This document shows, one piece after another, positions 44,983-56,559 of a DNA stretch of 64,000 bases. The stretch comes from Isoetes taiwanensis. Its lineage: Eukaryota > Streptophyta > Lycopodiopsida > Isoetales > Isoetaceae. A program made the translations under genes and the position numbers. The notes under the pieces are model-generated. The model saw only the letters and a list, made by a program, of their open reading frames with translations. It was not told the origin of the DNA and made no database searches. The stretch covers positions 186,001-250,000 of the forward strand of contig JAJEKV010000165.1 of assembly GCA_021234155.1 (NCBI GenBank), read 5' to 3'. The stretch's first letter is position 1. Each line of letters opens with the position of its first letter.

Positions 44983-44983
<1 letters not shown>

Positions 44984-45020
<37 letters not shown>
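44984..45020. repeat. Poly-A run, about 37 bases
   Basis: A long pure A-run between two members of the octamer palindrome array. Confidence 0.97.
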
Positions 45021-45022
<2 letters not shown>

Positions 45023-45179
45023 TGGTTTTTGCGTGCTGCGAATGCAAATGGCACCATCCTCAAGGTGCCATTTTGTTATTTTATTTTTAAGCATGCTCCA
45101 AATGCAAATGGCGCCGTTTGCATCCTCAAGGTTTGTAAAGCCTTTCTTGGGCATTAATTTAGCAGCATATTGAATGGTT

Positions 45180-47914
45180 TAGGAATAGCGACAGCCATTG
45201 GGATATTTGGAAAAATAGAGTAAAGCTGGGTTCAACGAACAGGCAGAAACGAATAATGGAAATGTACGACAGAATAAGGAGACAACAGAATTGAATGCTA
45301 ACACTAGACAGAACCTTAAAAGCTCTAATCAGAGAGAGAGATCATCTATATGTACCAATAACCCAGAGAAGCTTGTGATAATAGTTTGATATATTTAGAT
45401 TTTAGAAAGTTGCTAATCTCTTTGCAACATAGAAGATGGATTTCTTTGCACAGCGATGGCCAGGGCTTCCTTGAATAGGCTTTTATGAACAATGATGGCT
45501 AAGGCTTTCTTGAACAGGGTTTTCTTTGCACTGTTGAATGAACATGGCAATGCCATAAGGCCGCTTAAATAGGATTCATCAGCTTGAAGCTCTGGTCTAG
45601 CATCCAGACTCTGTTATGTTGTGCTCCTCCTCGGAGTTTTTTTTGGCCGAGCCTACCTTCAAATTCTGTTGTTGCCTCATGTTGGCAGTGTGCTTTGTGA
45701 AGAATCAAATAGTATATTTTTGCTTATGATTTGTTGGCAATGCACTTTATGAGGAACCAAAGTGTATATTTTTTATTATAATTTGCTCAAAGCCTTATGA
45801 AGCGAGGGCCCAAGGTAGGAGGTTTCAATGAAGCTGCTCCCTTTAGCTGCAAATTCTAGTGTTTGTCATGCATAGCACGCATTGCAAATATACGTCAGAT
45901 TTTGTGGATTTTGTGTATTTGTTGTGTTTCAATGGTTTTCATGACATGTATTTTATTTCTTCCAATGGTCAATTAATGAAAATTTGAAAAAAAATGAACA
46001 CTTGAATGATAAGGTTACACTTAGACGATATAAGAGTGATGTAACAGTGATATAAGCCTGGCATGCTCGACACAGTATCTAGAATGTGAACGTGTGCAAA
46101 GTAAGAAGACAAGGTAGCCTCTATTCAATAGGACATGGATAGCCTATCCTAAATGTAAATGCCATGAGAGCTATTTTGAGCCCTTGATGGCTCCCACATG
46201 TATGGCAGAGATAGTTTCTGATTTGGGTTTCAAGAATTACAACTCCGATGATTTTGTTTCTTAAGAATTTGGCAAACTTAAGCACCTTGAAGCATTCAAT
46301 CCTTCATATTGTCAAATCTGCTTTGAAGAAGACACACTTTGGAATCTTTATAGTCAGGATTACTTTTTTAAGAAATTCAAATGTCATTGCATACATTGAA
46401 GACATCCACATGCATATTCTCATGCATCTTCCCTGGACTAGTTCCATGAATTGAGAAATTTGACCTAGTTGGATTAGTTCCTATGCACAACCTTTGGAAA
46501 GTAAAACACAAAAGCTCGCCTCTCATCTAAACTATATATTCAGACCATAGGGCACATGACTCCATCAACTACAAGAATTTCTTATGCCAAACAAAATTCC
46601 AGCCAATGACCGAGTCGGTAGAAGGACCATCATCAACTATTTTCTTTGCTGATCACTTCTATAGAGCTGGAGAAAGAGAAATGTGCCAAGGCCACCACGA
46701 TAAATTTCTTGTAATATTAAAGGTTAAAGGACCAGTTATCTCCATCCAAAAATATATACTATTAAAGGTCAATTGGCTGGTTAATTGGGCTAATGGAATA
46801 CAGGATTCGTGTTCGAGTATGCAATGGAAAGTAGGATACATAAAGCAATGTTGTACTAGAAGTATTGTTTTATTTTATTTCTAAATAAGAATGCTAGAGA
46901 CTTTCTTTAGTAAGATACAAGGGTGCACCATTTCTCATTATGTAAAAACTGGCTATATTCCGTCCTTGCATCCAATTATGCCGTGCCACGTGGCAATGTT
47001 TGAACCAAGAAGTTTAACAAAACAATAAAAAGAATATTTAGTTGTTGCATTCTTGACATCCTCGATTTACCTCTTTTCTAGAGACTTATCTAGTTGTTGC
47101 ATTCTTGACATTCTCGATTTACCTCTTTTCCAGAGATTTACCTGCATTTAAAAGGTTTCTACCCTGCATTCCAGTGATCTACCCTGCAATCGGAGAAACA
47201 AAATATCTTCTAACCGATACATGCCTTTCATAGCATGTGAACAAGGGTCTGTGCATCATACGTCGCCTTGTTTCCAAGGCATGTAAGTGGCCTTTCCTGT
47301 ATATACAAATGTCTCGAATAAAGATGAATCCCAATTAGGCCATTATAGGCATCTCATGCCAAGAGCTTGCACGTTTGATCTTCATGTACAAGGTGGTCTC
47401 TGGGGAGGGGGGTCTAGCTTTGACTAGTTGGGATTAAGAGTGCATCCCCATTAGGCTGAAACTGGGTTTTTCCACCTCTTTCACATCAGGAAATCAAGAA
47501 GACTTTTTCTTATTGCGATTGATTTCACCACCAAAACAAAAAAGTATCAAAAATAGAGACCTTGGAAGAAGACAAAATTCTTGCAAGAGGGCAAGTTTTT
47601 TTCCCTGCTAGAAGACAAACTGAGTTTCAATCTAGGTTTTTCGGAGGTAGGCTAGAACTTCCGAAACGAAATCAGTTTTTTGTACCGTGTAGGCGAAAAC
47701 AGGAGGAGGGGGCACGTTGGTTTTGTCATGATTTGCCACGAAGCAAAGGAAGACGACTATTTCCATCTGATGGGGTTGCACCCTAAGTTCATTGTTCGTA
47801 AACCACATTGCAGACATTCCCATGTTTTGTTGCTCGTCTAAAAACTTCCTCTCTCATCACTTCTTCCGGCAATGCCCCCAAATCAGGGTGAGATTCAACT
47901 ACGGCATTTAGAAC
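45180..47914. other. Spacer; one SINE-like unit and a 55-bp duplication
   Basis: No credible gene. At 46775-46870 GGCTGGTTAATTGGGCTAATGG fits a Pol III A box, and TTCGTGTTCGAGTATGC is a fair B box, so a SINE remnant is possible. At 47040-47140 TAGTTGTTGCATTCTTGACATYCTCGATTTACCTC occurs twice (55-bp period). Confidence 0.45.
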
Positions 47915-48512
47915 TTGACTTTTAATTATAAGCAAATAAAGTTTCGACATGTCTGAAAATTAAGAGGCTTGACATATTCCACTTTGCCTGCATATGCCAA
48001 GGTGTCATTATTTTAACTATTTCTTAACTGTCAGCCAATAATCCCTGTCCTTTAGGAAATAAAAATATAACCACCTATCTCTTATTGCCACGTGGGAGGA
48101 AAAGTTAACATCCTGTTCTTGATCTATTTTTTTTTTCAAAAGGACATGCACGAGCGTGGAATCTCATGCACAAACACTCCATTTTAATATGGAGACTTTT
48201 AGTGTCACGTCAATAAAAGATGCCCACTCTTTGACTTTTTATTACAAGCAAATAAAGTTTCGACATGTCTGAAAATTAAGAGACTTGACATATTCCACTT
48301 TGCCTGGTCTTTATGTGCATATGCCAAGGTGTCATTATTTTAACTATTTTTTAACTGTCAGCCAATAATCCCTGTCCTTTAGAAAATAAAAATATACCCA
48401 CCTATCTCTTATTGCCACGTGGGAGTAAACGTTAACATCCTGTTCTTGATCTTTTTTTTTAAAAGGACATGCACGAGCGTGGAATCTCATGCACAAACAC
48501 TCCATTTTTAAA
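47915..48512. repeat. Direct duplication, about 275-bp unit
   Basis: 47915-48190 and 48231-48512 are about 90% alike (AAGTTTCGACATGTCTGAAA, TGCCACGTGGGAG, CATGCACGAGCGTGGAATCT). The second copy ends exactly where the LINE-type ORF1 begins its last codons, so it may mark a rearrangement point. Confidence 0.93.
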
Positions 48513-49603
48513 TAGCACGAAAGTTTGCAAATAAAGCAAGTTGAGGAAATAAATCAGCAAGCTGAGGGCCATTGAGCAATTGCAAAGCATACTTCAGAAA
48601 GATAGGGCCACTTTTCACAACCACACAGTCAGGAAGACCGTGACCAGAAGGAAGAGAGACACAAATTTCAGCACCATCAACAATAGAATGGGCCAGATGA
48701 GTACCCAGACTATTAGCAATACTGATAAGAAACTCCGGCACCAAGAGATCAAGAGGAAGATTAGGAATAGAAAACCAACATGGCATCCGAGCACTAGTCG
48801 TACCAGGAGAAAATCCAGGCGAGTAAGGCTAGTACAAAATATAATCACTCCACATTGGGTCCACACCACATGCCACCAGTTGCTCCACAGCCACAACATC
48901 ATCAAAAATGATCAAGAAGAACTTCTTATCCAGCATCTTTAAAGTACGATAAGGTGGCAACCTAAATCTCTGAAGATGACCAGTCAACCAATAGCCAAGC
49001 TTCCTAGTGTCAAGAAATGCTCCAGTATATTGACCAACCACACTAAACGACAACAAGTTACTAATACACTTCTTGTGTAAGTCATGATCAATCTCAACCA
49101 CATTGTACCCAGACGCTTGAAGAGTATTCTTACACATTTCAGGCTGATAGAAAACTTCAACAGGAGGTAACTGAAGCTCCAACTGAGTCTCCTTTGCTCG
49201 CAACTCGCCCAAAAGATTACTGAGATCTCTTTTATTATCCTGAATCATCGCATCAATAGCTGTAGCAATACACACAGCAGACGTAGTTGATGACAAGTCC
49301 TTCTTGATCCAGTCACTAAAGCGCTCCTTGCTAGCATTTACTCCAGAAGTTGAGGACCTCCAAGGAAGTGGACGGCACTGATCTTTGTTAGAATTGGCAC
49401 CAGCTGGCGCCAAGGCACCATTTACCGTTATTCAAAGCACTTGTATTCTTCGGTGCACCAGCTGAGGGTGCCAATACAGGAAAATCATCGTCTTGACAGA
49501 CATTCTCACTATAAGCCAGAGGGTTAACATGCAATGCCAAATTTGCCCCCTGCACCAGCATGGATACAGGAGGTTTTGCAGGCAGCTTGGAAGTTGACGC
49601 CAT
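48508..49603 (-). pseudogene. LINE-type ORF1 (DUF4283-like) without ORF2
   Basis: Minus-strand homologue of the ORF1 at 321-1920. It starts at ATG 49603 (MASTSKLPAKPP...) and has a one-base shift near 49425. It continues FSDWIKKDLSS, DKKFFLIIFDD and MPCWFSIPNLPLDLLVPEFL to a stop at 48508-48510. An in-frame TAG near 48826 stands where the related copy has Gln (LLYQAYTPGF). Residues after FANFRAI and the whole of ORF2 are missing. Upstream, 49604-49800 looks like a LINE 5' leader. Identity to the first ORF1 is only moderate, so it is a separate family. Confidence 0.85.
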
Positions 49604-49954
49604 AGAGCCGAAACTGTCAGGGCCGAAAAGGCTATCAGCCGGAACCTATAATCTGCGATGCCACACACCATTGGAAAGAGCTCTGAATCAGCTTTCCAAC
49701 GAGCCAGAAAACACCGTAATCCGAGGACTGTAGCTCAAGATATGAACACAAACGTAAAGCATCCTCCGGCAGAAACCCTAGGGCGCATCCATGATTGTGG
49801 ATTATGTGAAGAATCCCACTAATCTTTTAATCATTGGGTAATTCAACATAGATTTAGGTTCCCAGGCTTGGCATAGACAATTTGACTTTCTTTTTCATTC
49901 CCTTGCTTCCATAGCCACTCCCCCTGAGCCCCACCATATCAGGGATAGGTTCAA

Positions 49955-50290
49955 TATGCTGTACGTTTTATACGGAATACATATAAAATATATGATACGT
50001 CACATATTTGCCGTATAAAACGTATAAAATATGGCAAAAAAAAATTCCGCCGTCGGAAGATTTTCGCGTACGCGAAAACATCTAATTCACAGACGCTGAA
50101 AGTTTTTCAGCGTCTGAAAAAGCGAAAGGTTCACAGACGTCTGTGAACGCCACAGACGCGTCAGACGCAAAAAACCTTTTTTTGCATAGCAAAAAGCTTT
50201 TATCGCATAAAACGAAGGTTTTATGCGTGCTGGGCGAAGGAAAACTAGTCAAAAGCACGTTTGATTACTTTGCATAAAAAATTGTATGAT
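49955..50290. repeat. Left subterminal palindromes of the hAT-like element
   Basis: Contains TTTTCGCGTACGCGAAAA (about 50066), CAGACGCTGAAAG paired with TTTTTCAGCGTCTG, a perfect TTCACAGACGTCTGTGAA dyad (about 50131), and CGTTTTATACG-type repeats. Such ends can form strong cruciforms. Confidence 0.85.
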
Positions 50291-50599
50291 ATGTTTTGGG
50301 TGGTGCTTTTGAGTTGTTCCAGCAAGTGCCTCAGTATTTGGCTTCTTTGAGCAAATGCCAAAATGTAGCATGTCCTCAAACATTATTGTATCTAGCTTTA
50401 TCAGAGGATATAACTTGCCATGATTACTGTAGTACTAACCATCATTCAATTAAATTGGGATTATGTCTTAATTTTGGGACAAATTTTATAATGCATGTTT
50501 TTAGTGGCATACTAAAATTCACACATTTCATGTCAAAAACACAAAAACGTAATATCATATTACTTATAGAATAGACAATATTTCACAATATAACACAAT

Positions 50600-52600
50600 A
50601 TCATATTTCACAAAGAGAGAACTTTTGCTCAATCACTTTTTGAAATACACTTATTGAGTTTCGTAAAAATGTAATAAGCTCCAATTTCATTGAAAGAAAA
50701 AAAGATAAGCTCAAGTTATTATCTTTTGTAAAACCTACAATCTTTCTCCTCTGTCTTTTAGCCAAAACCTTTCATGCTTCCTCGCTTCATCAATGCCCTT
50801 TCTCCATAAAGACAAACTCATCCCAATATACAACTTATTGTATAGTAGCACCACGCCATTTCCAGCAAAACTACAATATTCAAGGAATGAGAATTAGTCC
50901 TTCTAAATTGATAAGTAAACTGAGACTTGTAATTAGCAGGATATGTAAGACTCACATTTCCAAAATGGCGCGACTCACTTGATTATGCTATCACGCCAAA
51001 ACATGCTCCAAGAAGTCTAATAAACGACTATTATATAGATGTATTGTAGGACAAGAACGCTATACATGCTGCATAAACATGATATCACGAATAACCTTAG
51101 AAATATTGGATATTACCAAAATAATGGTGTAATACAAAAATTTTAAAAATAAGTCGAAAAACTGAATAATAAGTCAAAAAAGTTAGGTTTACTTTATAAG
51201 TGGGTTACATTAGAATGCATTCAATCACGTAAAAAAGAAGCTAAAAAGGATGGATTTACTAGAACATAAAAGGTAAAATAATAGAGACCTTCAGAAGTAG
51301 ATGATGACAAAAGTAGAGGCTTTAATTGCAAAAATAGAGATACGCTTGGCGTGGCTTCACAAGCCCATATTACATGCTAAAATTGAAACACAAAAGAAGA
51401 AAATGACAAATTGTTAAGAGTGGCTTCCCGAGCAACCAGCATAAATAATAGCATAAATTTCTCTTATTATGTACAGACTAGAAGACGCACAGAACTCATA
51501 ACATACAGGATGATTACGAGTTTTGTTTTTTTCTGATGCTTTACCTTATATGAAGTCTGTGCAGCCCTTATGAAACGCCTGCCATGAATCGGAAGAAAAC
51601 ATAGCACAGCCATGAGCAAACTCGAGTAAATGAAAATGTTAACTGAGATTTTAGACCTTTACCTTAGAAATGTTTTGGTTGTCGGGATAGACAACTCGAA
51701 TTTCAAATGCGGCAGGGCCTGAAAGGAAGGGGCGGCGCGGCGCAGGCTTGATGCTACCGTGAATCGCAGTGTAAATCGCCCAAATAATTTATAGGTGACA
51801 TCCTTTTTTGCAGGTACGCATCAAAATATGGCTGCTAGAAGAAACGGAAGCGCAAATATGTAAGAAATAAAAATGAATCAAACCTGGAAGCTCATATTCA
51901 TGCTGTGGGATCTATTTCTGCCAGATCGGCTCTGTTTTATTTTCGAGAAATGCTTTGGGCCTATAGTATCGGTGGCTGCATCGAAAATAAGAAGGTAAAA
52001 GAAAGTGCAAGAATTCAAATTTGAAGAAACACGTGCGGAAATTCAAATTTACAAAACACATTTTGTGCTTCTTCTTCCAGCTTCTTGCTTGATCCATGGC
52101 TTCCTCTTTCATCCATTCATGATACAGATGTGATCTTTCGAGAGCAGACATACTATAGTTGCTGATTCTGGAACATAACATGCCCATTTCGGCATAGACA
52201 TCCATTTCTTTCTGTGTGGCGCTTTTGTTATTTCTCTATGTGGCTCTTTTGCTAATTCAAGCCTTCATTCCCTCTCTGTGCCTTACGAATCCAGCAATGA
52301 TGATCTCTATTCCAATCTGCCCATTTCTTAGAAATAATATTGCCTAAGAAATAACATTCTAAGGATTTTTTATTCCTGAAAAGAGTAGATGCCATAGCCA
52401 GGGCTCTTCTGGAGAAAGAGATACATACAGAGAAAGAGATACATACAGCGTGGATAGAAAAAATGGCAGACAGAATGGCCGATGGAGCAGGCGCTGCAGT
52501 CGAATTTGGCGATGGCAGCTCCTTTGATGGCGCAGACAATTACGGCGCCTACAAGGGGCAACTCTGTTGCCAGACTTCGATTCCAAATAGGAGCTTCTAA
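50600..52600. other. Left part of the 4.1-kb element, no gene recognised
   Basis: AT-rich; minus-strand open frames at 51912-52205 and 52252-52539 show no domain. A 17-bp repeat AGAGAAAGAGATACATAC occurs twice at about 52414-52448. Confidence 0.45.
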
Positions 52601-52621
52601 AAACCCTTGGCGATGGCGATA

Positions 52622-52698
52622 CAGCAGGTATGGATGTGCTTAGATAAAGAAACAGGGGAACGGTATGGATGTGCTTAGATAAAGAAACAGGGGAACGG
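52622..52698. repeat. 36-bp tandem duplication
   Basis: GGTATGGATGTGCTTAGATA then AAGAAACAGGGGAAC occurs twice in succession at the 5' edge of the kinase fragment. Confidence 0.95.
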
Positions 52699-52875
52699 TT
52701 AGCATGCAAAATCGTAGATGGAGCAAAAATAAAGAGGGAAATTGAATTAATGACGCTCGTTTCCGGCCACCCAAATGTGGTTTCTCTATTTGGTAATGGA
52801 TCTATGCCATGGAGGCGAGCTGTTCCATCTGATTCACGAAAAGAGTGCCATCTATCTGCTTGGAGATGCAGCTAT
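52660..52875 (+). pseudogene. Captured kinase fragment (CDPK-like N-lobe)
   Basis: Reads CLDKETGERLACKIVDGAKI, then REIELMTLVSGHPNVVSL. After a deletion of about 11 codons and a frame change it continues LVMDLCHGGELFHLIHEKS. These match the VAVK/ACK lysine strand, alphaC glutamate helix (REIELM), SGHPNVV and hinge LVM(D/E)LC.GGELF of calcium-dependent protein kinases. The glycine loop, catalytic HRD and DFG and the EF hands are missing. It lies inside a transposon, so it is most likely a transduplicated gene fragment. Confidence 0.82.
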
Positions 52876-53117
52876 AGATGGCGGTGACTATGGCATGCAT
52901 ATCCTTTCTTCTTTGTCTCGTTTGTTCACTTCCGTTTCTCTGTTTCTTGCTTGCAGATGACGACGGCTATGGCAAAAGATGGCGATGGCAAAATTGCAGC
53001 AGTGGTATGACCCGACAGGCAGGCATTTATCCTTACCCGATTTTTTTTTTAAAGCTTTCGTCTGAGTTTTCTTTTTAGAGCTTTTTTATGAGTTTTTAGT
53101 CAAGTAAGAGGGAATTT

Positions 53118-54495
53118 AGGACACGCTAAGCGTGATTTTCCAGAAGAGTGATATCTTAAATCACGCCAAGCGTGCATTGGTCTATAGCAGAGTGGATCCT
53201 AGACCACATATTAGCACCTTAACAATAAAAAACCAATTCCCTAGTGCTAAAACTCCTTGCTTGGATCTTACAATGGTGTTGATGTATAAGGTATATCTTC
53301 AACTTTACTTTTACAATATTATTGTGCAAGCTAATACACGCTAGGCGTGATTTGTTTTGTTTCATAGTAGGTTTCCTCTAGAATATTATGCTTGCTAATA
53401 CAGGCTTGGTGTGATTTGTTTTGTTTCATAACTAAGTTTCCTTTACAATACACACTTGGCGTCATTTGTTTTATTCCATAACTAAGTTTAGTTGTTGAAA
53501 TAATTAGAGGAATGTGATGACGAGTTTGAACTTGCAGGGGTAACAACCACAACACCTCAATCATCGAATCAAATAATGCACAAGTGCAGGGAACTCTAAG
53601 AGTAGCCTGGAAAATAATTAGAAAGGACTTGGCTAGAAGATATAGTCATCTTTCTCCCGTCTTGCTATTAGCTGGAGAATCTCTAGTATCAATCTCATTT
53701 CTCTATTGGATAATATTAAGTTTCCTTGTCCACATGAAAAATGTGACATACTTGTTATATACTTGTCATCTTATATCTTTCTTACTTTTCCATTACAAGA
53801 TATGATGTTATTAATGCTAAGAAGTTTGTCTCTTTTTATAATACCTAGTGTGCTTCTACCATCAAACTCAAGCCCAGAATCCATCATCTTATGATCCGAA
53901 CAACTTTGCAACAGATGAGTTCATAGTCCAATTTATAGCTATTGTGAATAATTTGGCTAGGGGGATGACAGTTTGTGGAGTGTTAGAATCGCATCCAGAA
54001 CTAGACACGGCAGCTAACATGGAAGATAATCTTGTTTCTTATGTAAGAAAACATGGATTGATTCCTTAATTGGAATATCATTATTTTTATTGATAGTTGT
54101 TTGATATATCCATAATTTTAAGGTTGTTCTTGCCCAAAAAAAAAACGCACCTTGTTAAATATATGGAAAAACATGTATTGATCCCTTAATGTTTTATTTG
54201 AAAATATGATTGTTTTTAATAATATTTGTTTCATGTATCCATAATTTCGGGGTTGCTCTTGCCCCGAAAATAAGGTCATCTGTGATCAAATTACATATTA
54301 GTTTTGTTCCAATGTTCTTGGATTTGGATGTCATGAAATTAAACAACTTGCCCTTCTGTTTTGCATATTTCAAGTCGCATTTAAAACGACTCATGGGAAC
54401 TGCAAGATTTATGTGATTTATCAAGTAAAAAAAAAAGATAAAAAAAAACAAAAATCCCCTAGAAAACAACTGCAGGTTGGCGTGATTTTGGAATT
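53118..54495. repeat. Worn copies of the CGCGCC palindrome
   Basis: ACACGCTAAGCGTGATTTT (53121), AATCACGCCAAGCGTGCATT (53158), ACACGCTAGGCGTGATTTG (53336), ACAGGCTTGGTGTGATTTG (53399), ACACACTTGGCGTCATTTG (53452) and TTGGCGTGATTTTGG (54477). Most differences from the 30-38 kb palindromes are CG to TG or CA, the signature of 5-methylcytosine decay. Confidence 0.8.
53849..54069 (+). pseudogene. FCP1-like C-terminal exon, second locus
   Basis: After an acceptor (TTTTTATAATACCTAG, AG at 53847-53848) the exon reads CFYHQTQAQNPSSYDPNNFA then TDEFIVQFIAIVNNLARGMT, and stops at 54067-54069. It aligns without gaps to the end of the exon at 31142-31775 (CCFNQSQSLNPPPYHPQDF, then KDDFLLCFVRVLHEIASGKT). 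The catalytic HAD part is not found upstream, so only the tail remains. Its position beside the right terminus mirrors that of its relative beside the 30248 terminus. Confidence 0.75.
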
Positions 54496-54699
54496 GACAT
54501 AATCCCAATTTAATTGGATGATGGTTTACTTGTCTTGTTTTTGCCCATTTTTAAGCACAGTTTTGGTAGCATGCCACAGTACCATGCAATTTTTCCAGGG
54601 CCGTTTAGAAACAAACACCTCTATCATTTCGAGCAAAGAAAAGCAGCAAAATCATGAGAACGATTTGTCCATAACCACTACAAGAGAACAATGATTTAT

Positions 54700-55230
54700 T
54701 GTCACTTTTTTTGTCAGTAAAATAACATGTCAAAAAACTGATACAAAAGTGACAATAACTGTGACAAAATTAGTGACATCCAAATGACAATAGATATGAC
54801 AATGGAGTGCCACAATAGTGACAAGAAAAAGTGACAAAATGATGACTATCATATGACACTAAACTGGCATGGTTCTGACAAAACCGTATGTCAAGAATGT
54901 GACAATAAATTGACCTAACAATGACAAAAATAGTGCCAAAAAAAGGCGACAAAATGATGACTATCATATGACACTAGGCTGACATGGTTCTGACAAAACC
55001 ATATGTCAAGAATGTGACAATAAATTGACTTAATAATGACGAAAATAGTGACAAAAAAATGATATAAATCTGACTATAATGTACCATTTAGATGACAAAA
55101 TTGTGACCATAGATTGATATAGTTTTGACAAAAGTATTTGCCAATAAAATGACACAAATGTGACAAAAGAGTGAGAATAAGTGACAAAAATATGACAAGA
55201 AGTGAGTGTAAAGTGACAATAAAGTGACTT
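54700..55230. repeat. Left subterminal TGACAAAA-type array
   Basis: Dozens of GTGACAAAA, TGACAATA and ATGACA variants. About 115 bp is locally duplicated (GATGACTATCATATGACACT and CAAAACCRTATGTCAAGAATG occur twice, at about 54841 and 54955). Confidence 0.93.
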
Positions 55231-56559
55231 TGTAGATAATTTGATAAAAGTGTCTTCAAGAATGTAAAGATACCATCAACCATCTCCTTCATGCTCATCA
55301 TTGAGCTCTAATGCAGTAGTATCAATAAGACGTCTGCGCTTGGGTACAACATGAACCACAATCTACTACCTTGGGTTAACAGGGGTTTCAGTAAAGAAAA
55401 CCTGTTCAACTTGTTTAGGGTAAACAAATGGTTCGTTCATTTCTCCAAGAATCTGTGTTGAATCAATCATTCGGTTTTAGATTTTTAGTGGGAAAAATAT
55501 TTTTGTGTTCCTTGCTTATTCTTTCAGCTGCTTGTATAGTGCTCTAGGATGTCTTTTCAATTCGCAAAAAAGTTACCAAATGATCTAGGTAAAGCTCATA
55601 ACTTTAGGCAACATTTCAACAAAGTCGATGGTTATGGCAGCCTTCAAACACACCCAGTAAATGCAAAATATACATAGTCCAGAAATGACTTTATTATCTG
55701 AACCCCCTCAGTTACAACACAAACGACCAGTTACAACACAAACGATCGTGTTGTGTGATTAGAATAGTTTATTAAAAAGATTTGCTTGAGCTTGGATTTC
55801 CCTTTTCTTGAGCGGAAAAAAATCTCAGTTGTATTTCCTAGTTGATATGGCAATAATGGGAAAATTTGGGCTAGGTTTCGAACAGAACAGTACTAATTAG
55901 CCCTTTCTCAACTCTATGGTATCGGTTGTATGCCGTTATCGATGCTATTGATTGTATGCCATTATCGCCTGTATCTTGTTATGCAGTTCATTGGAAATCC
56001 ATTCTCGTTATCAATCTGAATAGAAATAAAGCCCTGCTTAATTATCTCAAAATAAAACCTTTGAAGAAAAACTTTATGCCCCTCATTAACACTATTGTCC
56101 AAAATTTTGTTTGGTAAAGCAACAACTGACTATAAATATGTTCATGCTATGCATAGTCTTTAGATTGGCACCAAATGTATTTCATCTACCATATCCCCAA
56201 AACTAAGCTCGAGCAGAATAGAAAGTGATACCCATAAAATATCAATCCAGCTGTGAAGATAAGCAAGAAGCCAAAGGAATGAAATCGAGGCATTAATCCC
56301 TTCAACCATGAATCTACCTAGATCAGAAATGATAGTTGTGAAGGCCTTAAATTGTTTGGTCGACGTAAAAGCAGGTTAAATAGCATTCTGTTGCTTGCAC
56401 CTATCAAGCAGCCCCATCTGGCAAAGTTTCTTTCTCCGAAACTTGCGTCACTCTTAAACGCTGCAAGCATTCCAGTGGATTTCCATTTACCTAGCATTCT
56501 AGTGGATTTATCAAGCATTCTGGTGGATTTACCTTGCAAATGAGATTGACAAATGAGAT

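Larger units (their letters stand above)
44525..45135. repeat. Array of octamer-containing palindromes
   Basis: GATGCAAATGGCGCCAT-type sequences occur about five times (44540, 44856, 44952, 45041, 45101). The most symmetric is GCAAATGGCGCCATTTGC at 44953-44970. Longer inverted pairs such as CACCTTGAGGATGCAAATGG against CCACTTGCATCTTCAAGGTG span 44870-44960. Interleaved with GGAA, GAAAAA and A-run tracts. Confidence 0.85.
50437..54526. mobile_element. 4.1-kb DNA transposon with 31-bp inverted termini and TACT duplication
   Basis: The left terminus 50437-50467 begins AACCATCATTCAATT and ends GGATTATGTC. The right terminus 54496-54526 is its inverse complement with one mismatch in 31. TACT flanks both sides (50433-50436 and 54527-54530). 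The right terminus plus 16 further bases (ATTCCAAAATCRCGCC) match the left end of the locus at 30248. Contents on the + strand: a kinase fragment, worn palindromes and an FCP1-like exon. No transposase recognised. A 4-bp duplication does not point clearly to a known plant superfamily. Confidence 0.75.

Noticed and set aside
52359-52709. Minus-strand open frames opposite the kinase fragment
   Set aside because: Shadows of the kinase-fragment region on the other strand.
30248-54526. A single 24-kb element bounded by the termini at 30248 and 54526
   Set aside because: These two ends match over about 48 bp, but their 4-bp flanks differ (TTGA against TACT), while 50437 and 54526 share TACT. Homologous FCP1 exons beside each end fit two separate copies better.
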